NCBI GenBank assembly: GCA_937927975.1
Contig: CALEZT010000239.1
Span: forward strand, 1-23,434
Direction of reading: 5' to 3'
Length of the DNA stretch: 23,434 nucleotides
Origin: an uncultured Phycisphaerales bacterium
GTDB taxonomy: Bacteria > Planctomycetota > Phycisphaerae > Sedimentisphaerales > Anaerobacaceae
A program made the position numbers and the translations under genes. Of the stretch, positions 1 through 6,788 are shown piece after piece. The stretch's first letter is position 1. Every line of letters begins with the position of its first letter. The notes below the pieces were generated by a model. The model made no database searches, was not told where the DNA came from, and saw only the letters and a program-made list of their open reading frames with translations.

Positions 1-6
1 TCGTCT

Positions 7-56
7 TCTGTTACCCGGCCGCAAGCCGAATTCCCACGGCAACCGGGACAACCTCC
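7..56. repeat. 50-bp repeat, possible insertion-sequence end (copy 1)
   Basis: This stretch matches 9801-9850 at 49 of 50 positions and in the same orientation. The second copy begins 9 bp after the stop codon of an IS256/mutator-type transposase remnant. The shared sequence is therefore probably the 3' end region of that insertion sequence, and this copy would be a second degraded element cut by the window edge. The identity is read directly; the IS-end interpretation is inference. Confidence 0.6.
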
Positions 57-283
57 ACTCCATACCCAGCCCTCCGAACAACTCGTGAAAGCCATGTTCC
101 ACGCGTTGCTCCTGGCCGATGGGGCCTTAGGCATTCTGGATTTTGACAATCTAGTAGTGCTTGTCGTAATAGGTTTCTGCGCAGCGCATGGCGGGACCTC
201 CTTATTCTCGACCCTCTGTCGCCACTATGGTATGGCGGCGAGGCAGTCCAGCCTTTCATGCTAGCTTCCCCTGAGCCCCCAAT

Positions 284-1126
284 TCAAGACTTGGCACGCG
301 CTTCCCTCCGCAGGCCTGCTCCTGCCGCGCCAAGGCCCAAGAGCCCCAACAAGAGACCTGCCGGTGCCGGTACGGGCGCAACTGAGCAGGCTGCAGAGGC
401 CGACCTAACGTACAGCGTGAGATAGCCGACCTGTCCGGCTTCAAAACGGCTCAGACTCCTCACGGAGAAAGGCACGGTTTCTGATAGTAGGTAGTCGGCA
501 CCATCACACAGGTCTCCAAAAGCGCCGATGCCGAAGCTCCAATAGGTGGATGAATCATCTCCGTCAAACCAATCATCCCACCAATGCTGCCAATGCGTCT
601 CTCTATTCGGTATAGCGTATTCGAACGATATTCCTGCATAGGCACGCAAGTCACCATACGCCCACTCGCCGACGCCATCTGTCTGCAGGTTCATGATGCG
701 GCTGAGGTCGAAATCAAATGTCACAAATCCATCTGTCTCAGCTTTGAAGGACCAGCGTTGCATCGCCGAATGCAGTCCTGCGAAGGATTGCACAGACGAT
801 GGCGGCTTGGATATAGCCTCCGTGAATATGGCAGATGAGGTCGTGTATGCAGTCCCCGATGCTGTGGGCACCACGACCTTTGCGCTCGCATCCGTAGACC
901 CGTCATGTAGATCGAGGGTCGAGTAGTAGTTTCCTAGGGAGTCCCCTGCGCTGACGATTCCTACTGTGCTGTTGATGATCGTAAGGCTTGTGGCATTCGC
1001 AGAGCTGGTCCTGTTGAGACTCGCAGAAACCACCGCAGAAGCAGGATCGGCTGACGCGATTGGATTCGACACCACACACAGAAAGAGGGTCACACAAGAA
1101 AGGACTGACATTCGCGTTCTGCACAT
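284..1126 (-). CDS. Exported PEP-CTERM-type protein of unknown function
   Basis: This encodes a 280-residue protein. Residues 1-27 form a signal peptide with a hydrophobic core and an ASA|DP-like cleavage site. The C-terminus carries a PAPAG motif, a Leu/Gly-rich hydrophobic helix and a basic tail (LRREARAKS). That is the layout of PEP-CTERM sorting signals, which exosortase-type systems process at the cell surface. The middle (about 28-250) is Ser/Thr/Ala-rich with aromatic patches, and I recognise no enzyme motif in it. A ribosome site (GGGGTGAT, minus strand, about 1131-1138) precedes the ATG at 1126 at a suitable distance. No exosortase gene is in the window. The neighbouring genes run the other way, so it is probably monocistronic. 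Surface or matrix display is inferred from the tail alone. Confidence 0.8.
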   Translation of the reverse strand: MCRTRMSVLSCVTLFLCVVSNPIASADPASAVVSASLNRTSSANATSLTIINSTVGIVSAGDSLGNYYSTLDLHDGSTDASAKVVVPTASGTAYTTSSAIFTEAISKPPSSVQSFAGLHSAMQRWSFKAETDGFVTFDFDLSRIMNLQTDGVGEWAYGDLRAYAGISFEYAIPNRETHWQHWWDDWFDGDDSSTYWSFGIGAFGDLCDGADYLLSETVPFSVRSLSRFEAGQVGYLTLYVRSASAACSVAPVPAPAGLLLGLLGLGAAGAGLRREARAKS

Positions 1127-1638
1127 AGATCACCCCTCGCTTAGAGTCCCAATGAACAACTACAATGGCTGTTCTTCTGGCCGGTCAGGCCTACCATGTC
1201 CAGCCACCACACCTATGCAATTCTATTTCCTATCTTCCGTCATGTAAACTCTTTTTCCTCGTCTTATCCAGTTGTGTGCGAGGCTCGATCCCGCCACGAC
1301 GTAAGTGCCTATTTTACAGTGACTTACGAACTAGCCAAGAACCTCGGAGCACGGGGTGCATGCGCGTAGTTGCAGAGGTGATTGGGCCGATAGAGGGACG
1401 AGAAGGAGCCCGACTCGGCGAACCCGGGTCTGGATTTCCCGTAAACACCGGGTCCAGCAGGATTGGCTATGGCACCGGATGTCTTGGAGCACAAGCGAGG
1501 CCAGTTCTTGGCGTTAGCCGAGCGTGCCTCTTAGCAGAGCGCGACTGCGGGGTTTACTCTTCGATTACGTTTTAAGCGAGTCCACAACGGAGGGGTCTCT
1601 CGCTTCTTGGGTTCTTGCTGTCTCGGTGAAGAGTCCCC

Positions 1639-1663
1639 CTCCGTCGATGGATGAGCGACGGAG
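1639..1663. repeat. Perfect 8-bp hairpin
   Basis: Arms CTCCGTCG (1639-1646) and CGACGGAG (1656-1663) enclose a 9-nt loop. No T-tract follows on either strand, so an intrinsic terminator is not well supported. It lies just upstream of the larger structured block before the hydrogenase genes. Confidence 0.45.
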
Positions 1664-1681
1664 CAAGAGGCGTTCCCATCA

Positions 1682-1774
1682 GGTCCGAGAATCTTCAGGG
1701 ACATCCTGTGTCACGACTCCAGGCCGGACCTGGGGTTTTTCTGGGTTCTTGGGCCTCCGTCCCCAGGAAAACCC
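1682..1774 (+). promoter_or_regulatory. Structured leader candidate upstream of the hydrogenase operon
   Basis: Two adjacent stems are visible. GGTCCG (1682-1687) pairs with CGGACC (1725-1730). Next to it, 1733-1745 pairs with 1762-1774 over 13 bp with a single G-U wobble, around a 16-nt loop. The block ends about 200 bp before the hydrogenase large-subunit ATG. It could be a 5' leader structure, a terminator of an upstream transcript, or a small mobile hairpin. The pairing is read from sequence; a role is not shown. Confidence 0.4.
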
Positions 1775-1974
1775 GCCAACTTCCGAGACTTTGCCCCGCT
1801 TTCCCCAAAGATTTCCTAATAAATCTCCCCGTACTCTCCGATACTAACACGCATATGGCCCTATGACGTACGAGATCGTATGACGGCATCGGTCCTTTGC
1901 CTGAGGCTCGAATCGCAGCCCGGTCCCGTGCGTCCGAGTGTCCCGCCGGACGACGAGAAAGGAGTGTTTGAGAA

Positions 1975-3510
1975 ATGGCATCGACGATGGTCATCAGTCC
2001 CATGACGCGCATCGAAGGGCATCTGGCAGTCCACACCGAAATCGAGCAGACGCCCGAGGGCGGGCATCGCATCGCCGGCGCCCGCTGCGTCGGAGAGATG
2101 TACCGCGGCATCGAGAAGATCCTCCAGGGCCGCGACCCCCTCGACGCGCAGCAGTTCACCCAGCGCATCTGCGGGGTCTGTCCCATCTCCCACGGGATCG
2201 CGTCCGTCCTGGCTCAGGAAATGGCCTACGGCGTCAAGCCCACCCACAATGGGAGGATCCTGCAGAACCTGATTCAGGCGTCCAACTATCTACAGTCCCA
2301 TATTCTCCACTTCTACCACCTGGCGGCCCTCGATTTCGTCGACATCAAGGCGATCCTCAAGTACGCCGGGAACGACCGCACGCTCCGCGAACTGCGGGCC
2401 TGGGTCGAACGGGCCGTCGCCAGCGGCGACGCCTTCGCAGGCGCGCCGTTCCTGCCGCGATACGAGGTGGATCAGTACGCCAAGTCCGATGAGATCAACT
2501 GGTCGCTGCTGGCCAGCTACGCGAAGGCCCTGGAGATCCGGACGATCGCCCACGAGATGGCGGCGGTTTTCGGCGCCAAGCTGCCCCACTCCACCTCGCT
2601 GGTCCCGACCGGCGTCACGCAGGCGCCGACGATCGAACGGATCCTGGCGTTCCGCTCCCGCCTGGGCAAGATCAGCAACTTCATCGAGGACGTCTACGTC
2701 CCCGATGTCACGACCGCGGCCAAGTCGTTCCCAGGGTACTGGGACATCGGCAGAAGTCAGGGCAACTTCCTGAGCTACGGCGTCTTCCGCGAGGAGGAGG
2801 CGGTCGGCCTCCATACTCGGACCTTCCTGCCCTCGGGCACGACGATCAACGGCGCGTGGGCCGCGCTCGATCCCCAGAAGATCCGCGAATTCGTCGGGCA
2901 ATCCCGATTCTCGTCGCCCTCGGACCTGCACCCCTACGACGGCGAGACGATCCCGAAACCCGAGAAGGGATACAGTTGGCTCAAGGCGCCGCGCTACGGC
3001 GGCGAGCCCATGGAAGTCGGTCCCCTGGCCAGAGTGCTGGTCGCCTACGCCGCACCGAACGGCGACTGGGTGCGCAAGGACGTGGAACGCGTCCTCGAAT
3101 CGCTCGGCGTCCCGCGGGAGAAGATGAACTCGGTCCTGGGCCGGCACCTGGCCCGGGCCCTCGAAGCGGTGTGGATCGCCAAACGATGCGAGCAGTGGCT
3201 CGACGAGCTGGTCGTGGACGGCCCGCCCGCCCAGGACTTCACCCTGCCGCAGACCGGCCGGGGCTTCGGTCTGACCGAAGCCCCCCGCGGCGCACTGGGG
3301 CACTGGATGGTCCTGAGCGAATACAAGATCAGCCGGTACCAGTGCGTCGTCCCGACGACGTGGAACTGCTCGCCGCGGGACGATCGCGGCGTGCCGGGAC
3401 CCGTGGAGAAAGCGCTCGAAGGCACTCCGATCGAGGACCCCGCCCAGCCCATCGAGGCCGGACGCGTCGTTCGGTCGTTCGATCCCTGCATGGCCTGCGC
3501 CATTCATTGA
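1975..3510 (+). CDS. [NiFe]-hydrogenase large (catalytic) subunit without C-terminal extension
   Basis: This 511-residue protein carries the Ni-Fe site of an uptake- or sensor-type hydrogenase, which splits or senses H2. The N-terminal TRIEGH motif (residues 11-16) includes the conserved Glu. The first nickel motif RICGVCPISH has C66 and C69. The second motif DPCMACAIH (503-511) has C505 and C508. The protein stops exactly at H511. Standard catalytic large subunits carry a further peptide after this His, which a dedicated endopeptidase removes during maturation; regulatory hydrogenases (HupV/HoxC) are known to lack it. An AAAGGAG ribosome site lies about 10 nt before the ATG. The small subunit follows after 32 nt, so the order is large then small, the reverse of the usual arrangement. 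No hyp or protease genes are in the window. The hydrogenase group is not assigned. Confidence 0.95.
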   Translation: MASTMVISPMTRIEGHLAVHTEIEQTPEGGHRIAGARCVGEMYRGIEKILQGRDPLDAQQFTQRICGVCPISHGIASVLAQEMAYGVKPTHNGRILQNLIQASNYLQSHILHFYHLAALDFVDIKAILKYAGNDRTLRELRAWVERAVASGDAFAGAPFLPRYEVDQYAKSDEINWSLLASYAKALEIRTIAHEMAAVFGAKLPHSTSLVPTGVTQAPTIERILAFRSRLGKISNFIEDVYVPDVTTAAKSFPGYWDIGRSQGNFLSYGVFREEEAVGLHTRTFLPSGTTINGAWAALDPQKIREFVGQSRFSSPSDLHPYDGETIPKPEKGYSWLKAPRYGGEPMEVGPLARVLVAYAAPNGDWVRKDVERVLESLGVPREKMNSVLGRHLARALEAVWIAKRCEQWLDELVVDGPPAQDFTLPQTGRGFGLTEAPRGALGHWMVLSEYKISRYQCVVPTTWNCSPRDDRGVPGPVEKALEGTPIEDPAQPIEAGRVVRSFDPCMACAIH

Positions 3511-3542
3511 CATCTCAACCGCCTGCTGTGAAAGGACCTGCG

Positions 3543-4514
3543 ATGATGCAAGATGTCAACCTGACTCGAAGAGAGTTGATGAAGCTCGGAGGAATCCTGG
3601 CGGTGGGCGCGGCCCTTCCGGCCACAACCGCGGAGGTGTTCGCGGAGGGGGCCCGCAAGCTGCTGACCACCACGCGGATCGTGTGGATCCAGGCCCAGTC
3701 CTGCACGGGCGATTCGGTCTCCCTGCTCAACAGCGTGGATCCCGACCCGGTCGAGCTGCTGACCCGGTTCGTGTCCCTGGTGGCCCACCAGACGATCGGC
3801 GCGGCGCAGGGCAAGACGTTCCTGGACGCGCTGGACAAGGCGAGGGAACAGGGCGAGTACATCCTCGTGATCGAAGGCTCCCTGCCCCTGGACATGCCGC
3901 AAGCATGCATGATCGGGGAATCCACGGTCGAAGAGCTGCTGCTGAAGCTGGTCCCCCGCGCCAAGGCGATCGTCGCGGTGGGCACGTGCGCCGCGTTCGG
4001 AGGCATGCCGGCCGCGGACGGCAACCAGACCGGCGCCGCGGGCGTCTCGCAGTTCATGGCCAAGCACCATCTGCCCATTCAGGGCCGGCTCATCAACTGT
4101 CCGAGCTGCCCGACGCACCCGAAGTGCCTGATCGGCACGCTCGCCTACGTCGCGTCCAAGGGCTATCCCCAGGTCGATCCCGACCTGCTCACCCCGACAA
4201 TGTTCTACGGTCACTCCACCCATGACGAATGCCCGCGGTATCACTACTACGAGCGCAAGATCTTCGCCAAATACCTCGGCGACCAGCACGGGTGCCTGTT
4301 CGAGCTGGGATGCCTGGGTCCGATCAGCTATACGGAGTGTCCCCATCGGCAATGGAACACCGGGGTGAACTGGTGCATCCGCGCGTCGGCGCCCTGCATC
4401 GGGTGCAGCTCCCCTCACTTCGGGAAACGCAAGGACTTCCCGTTCTATCGCAAGGGGGAACACCAGCACGCCGTCGCCTACACCGAGCAAGACCGCAAAG
4501 GAGGACGTCCATGA
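3543..4514 (+). CDS. [NiFe]-hydrogenase small subunit, Tat-exported
   Basis: This 323-residue protein carries the electron-relay iron-sulfur clusters. A twin-arginine signal is visible (TRRELMK at 8-14, then a hydrophobic stretch to about 28), so the heterodimer should act outside the cytoplasmic membrane. Proximal-cluster ligands are C54, C149 and C189. The usual second Cys of the CxxC is Asp (CTGD, D57), the substitution known to ligate the proximal cluster in the actinobacterial-type (group 1h) enzyme of Ralstonia. C186, three residues before C189, is an additional Cys. The distal cluster fits H227, C230, C251 and C257; the medial cluster fits C266, C285 and C288. There is no C-terminal membrane helix. 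Two ATGs are adjacent (3543, 3546) after an AAAGGA site. The stop overlaps the chemoreceptor ATG by 4 nt, implying translational coupling. Confidence 0.95.
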   Translation: MMQDVNLTRRELMKLGGILAVGAALPATTAEVFAEGARKLLTTTRIVWIQAQSCTGDSVSLLNSVDPDPVELLTRFVSLVAHQTIGAAQGKTFLDALDKAREQGEYILVIEGSLPLDMPQACMIGESTVEELLLKLVPRAKAIVAVGTCAAFGGMPAADGNQTGAAGVSQFMAKHHLPIQGRLINCPSCPTHPKCLIGTLAYVASKGYPQVDPDLLTPTMFYGHSTHDECPRYHYYERKIFAKYLGDQHGCLFELGCLGPISYTECPHRQWNTGVNWCIRASAPCIGCSSPHFGKRKDFPFYRKGEHQHAVAYTEQDRKGGRP

Positions 4515-6271
4515 AAATGTCCCGGCTCAGCCTGTCCAAGAAGATCGTGTTTCTCACCCTGGTCCCGTTCGTTCTGTTCGGCGCGATCCTGCAGGTCACC
4601 AACCTGTGGCTGGCCAGGGACAGCTTCGCGTCCGTCCTGGACCGGTTCCAGACGTCGATGGGCGAGGTCCAGACACAGACCACCGACGATCTCATGAAGA
4701 TGAGCGAGCAGTCGGCCAGGGACCTGCTCCGCGAGATCTACATCGCCGCCGGCGGGTCTCTGCAGCCGGGCGAGTCGGCCAAGTTCATGCACCTGGCCGA
4801 GAAGCAGAAGGACCTCGAACAGTTGCAGGAGTTCTCCTTCTACGCGCCCGACGGACGCCTGGAGCTGTCGTCCAACCCGAACAGCACGCAGCGGGAGGTC
4901 CCTGCGGACGTCCTGGCCCAGGCTCGGACCAGCCGCTCGCTGATCGTGCGGGGAAACACCGACATCGAGGGCACGCTCCACTTCTATCAACCGCTGGTTG
5001 CCGATGCGGACATGATTCGCCTGAACCCGAACTGGCGGGTCGGGGACTTCTATGGCCTGCTGCACGTCGAGCTCAGCAAAGAGCGGATCCGTCAGAGCGC
5101 GACCACCCAGCGGGAACGTGTGGACAATGCACTGGCGGAAGCGGGACAAGCGTATGCCCAGGCGATGTCGAGCATCACCCGGACGGCCATGGTTGTGGTG
5201 GGCGCGTTCAGCGTCGCGATCGGTCTGTTCATCGCGCAGGTGTCCAAGCGGTCCATCGTCCGACCGATCCACGCGGCCGCCACGAGCCTCGCGGATGTCA
5301 GTCATCAGGTCAACACCAAGTCCAGCCAGGTGCTGACCGCCGCACAGTCGCTGGCCGAGGGGGCTACCGAACAGGCCGCGGGACTGGAAGAAACCTCTTC
5401 GAGCCTCGAAGAGATGTCCAGCATGACCAGGCAGAATGCCGACAACGCGCAACAGGCCAACAGTCTGGCCGCGGAGGCCAAGAAGGCCGCCGGCACCGGG
5501 GCCGAGTCGATGAGCCGGATGAACGCGGCGATTCAGGAGATCCAGAGGAGCAGCGACGAGACGGCCAAGATCATCAAGGTGATCGACGAGATCGCCTTCC
5601 AGACGAACCTGCTGGCGCTGAACGCGGCGGTGGAAGCCGCTCGCGCGGGCGAGGCGGGAAAAGGCTTCGCGGTGGTCGCGGAGGAAGTTCGCAACCTGGC
5701 CATGCGGTCTGCCGAGGCGGCCAAGAACACCGCCGGGATGATCGAGGAATCGGTCAAGAACGCCAGGAATGGCGTGGACATCGCCACCGAAGTCGGCAAA
5801 GTGCTTGAGGAGATCGTCCAGAGCGTGGGCAAGACGACGGACCTGGTCCGCGAGATCGCCGCTGCCTCTCAGGAACAGGCCCAGGGCATCGACCAGGTGA
5901 ACACGGCGATGGCCCAGATGGACAAAGTGACGCAGCAGAACGCCGCCAACGCGGAGGAGTCGGCCAGTGCGTCGGGGGAACTGAGCGTGCAGGCCGAGAG
6001 CATGAAGGAGGTCGTCGGCAACCTGGTGGCCCTCGTGGGGGGAGCCGGGCCTCGCAGGAGCCGTAAGGGGAGCCCCGACGGGAATCGGCGGCAAGTGCAT
6101 GCAGACCCCGAACCGGCATCCGCGCCGCGTCGTGCGGCCGGCGGACATAGCCGTTTCGCCGGCGGCAACCGCATGGACGAGAAAACCGCCGACCCCGCCG
6201 GGCAGCGGAAACTCGTCGGAGTCGGCAGCTCGCGAGGACGCAACCCCGCAGGCGACCTCCGCCAGCAGTGA
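4511..6271 (+). CDS. Methyl-accepting chemotaxis protein (chemoreceptor)
   Basis: This 586-residue transmembrane receptor signals to CheA/CheW. Helix TM1 is at about 12-32. A periplasmic domain of about 190 residues follows (roughly 33-222) and looks Cache/PAS-like, but I cannot name the family. TM2 is at about 224-244. The cytoplasmic coiled coil runs from about 255 to 510, with the signalling tip IDEIAFQTNLLALNAAVEAA (358-377) strongly conserved. A short RPI segment after TM2 resembles the start of a HAMP domain, but the second HAMP helix is not evident. The tail (515-586) is basic and low-complexity, without a CheR/CheB-docking pentapeptide. The ATG overlaps the hydrogenase small-subunit stop (ATGA), so the two are co-translated. 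This context suggests that it reports on hydrogenase activity or H2; that link is inference. Confidence 0.95.
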   Translation: MKMSRLSLSKKIVFLTLVPFVLFGAILQVTNLWLARDSFASVLDRFQTSMGEVQTQTTDDLMKMSEQSARDLLREIYIAAGGSLQPGESAKFMHLAEKQKDLEQLQEFSFYAPDGRLELSSNPNSTQREVPADVLAQARTSRSLIVRGNTDIEGTLHFYQPLVADADMIRLNPNWRVGDFYGLLHVELSKERIRQSATTQRERVDNALAEAGQAYAQAMSSITRTAMVVVGAFSVAIGLFIAQVSKRSIVRPIHAAATSLADVSHQVNTKSSQVLTAAQSLAEGATEQAAGLEETSSSLEEMSSMTRQNADNAQQANSLAAEAKKAAGTGAESMSRMNAAIQEIQRSSDETAKIIKVIDEIAFQTNLLALNAAVEAARAGEAGKGFAVVAEEVRNLAMRSAEAAKNTAGMIEESVKNARNGVDIATEVGKVLEEIVQSVGKTTDLVREIAAASQEQAQGIDQVNTAMAQMDKVTQQNAANAEESASASGELSVQAESMKEVVGNLVALVGGAGPRRSRKGSPDGNRRQVHADPEPASAPRRAAGGHSRFAGGNRMDEKTADPAGQRKLVGVGSSRGRNPAGDLRQQ

Positions 6272-6332
6272 CCCCGGCGAGTGACGAGTCGTCGCTTCAA
6301 TCAGCCCTTTTACCTGTTTGCTTCAGCGTGAC

Positions 6333-6366
6333 GAGACTCCAGGTGCACAAATGTGCCTGGAGTCTC
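6333..6366. terminator. Strong inverted repeat, probable terminator
   Basis: GAGACTCCAG pairs perfectly with CTGGAGTCTC. A 2-nt bulge and an inner GCAC/GTGC stem close on an AAAT loop. It lies 61 bp after the chemoreceptor stop and between convergent transcripts (the operon on plus, tRNA-Leu on minus), so it could end both. The T-rich tail is weak (TATTCT). Confidence 0.6.
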
Positions 6367-6533
6367 TATTCTCGATGCAGCGAGATTCGAGCCCTTTGCG
6401 TATCGCACGAGAAGAGAGTACATCCGAAAAGAGGATCCAAACGAGAGGAGTATGCATCCGCAAACCGCTCAAACTCTCGCGGATTCTCCCCCCTCGCCGC
6501 CAACCCGAATCCGATCCGGCCCAACACCATGAA

Positions 6534-6617
6534 TGCCGAAGGAGGGAATCGAACCCTCACCCCCTTGCGGGGACAGGATTTTGAATCCTGCGCGTCTGCC
6601 AGTTCCGCCACTTCGGC
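6534..6617 (-). tRNA. tRNA-Leu (anticodon CAA)
   Basis: The minus strand folds as a type II tRNA. The acceptor GCCGAAG (starting at 6617) pairs with CTTCGGC (ending at 6535), followed by discriminator A at 6534. The anticodon stem CAGGA/TCCTG holds the loop TTCAAAA, giving anticodon CAA. There is a long Leu-type variable arm and a T-arm with GGTTCGATTCC. The 3' CCA is not encoded (TTC follows). The length is 84 nt. Confidence 0.95.
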
Positions 6618-6719
6618 GATGGGGTGATTATTGGGGATTCCGCAGAGGATGTCAACCGGCAAATTGCTGTTTCGCACAATGAGGCGGCTGCTGCGAAAGA
6701 GCAGTGTGAGGCCTGCCTC

Positions 6720-6749
6720 GATCGAAAGGCCTCGGTCGATCTGCCGAGG
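6720..6749 (-). terminator. Possible terminator after the GH13 gene
   Basis: Overlapping short inverted repeats lie 40-70 bp past the GH13 stop: GATCGA/TCGATC (6720-6725 and 6736-6741) and CCTCGG/CCGAGG (6730-6735 and 6744-6749). There is no T-tract, so confidence is low. Confidence 0.25.
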
Positions 6750-6788
6750 TCTGGGCTTCGTGTCGCCTTCGCAGGGCTCGCCCCAAGC

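Larger units (their letters stand above)
1127..1974. other. Long spacer upstream of the hydrogenase operon
   Basis: Open frames here have no recognisable domains and look random. The spacer holds inverted repeats instead: arms CGTAAGT/ACTTACG at 1300-1306 and 1322-1328, an 8-bp perfect hairpin at 1639-1663, and a structured block at 1682-1774 listed separately. A stretch near 1547-1577 faintly resembles the 31-bp inverted repeat that flanks the TIR-WD40 gene. The hydrogenase promoter must lie here, but I see no convincing -35/-10 or -24/-12 pair. Confidence 0.5.

Noticed and set aside
1165..1847. Open frames of 107-136 codons in the spacer before the hydrogenase operon
   Set aside because: They have no ribosome sites and no domain signal, and they cross strong hairpins.
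2290..3513. 407-codon open frame antisense to the hydrogenase large subunit
   Set aside because: It is a shadow frame with no recognisable motif.
4478..6148. 556-codon open frame antisense to the chemoreceptor
   Set aside because: It is a shadow frame; the plus strand encodes the conserved signalling tip.
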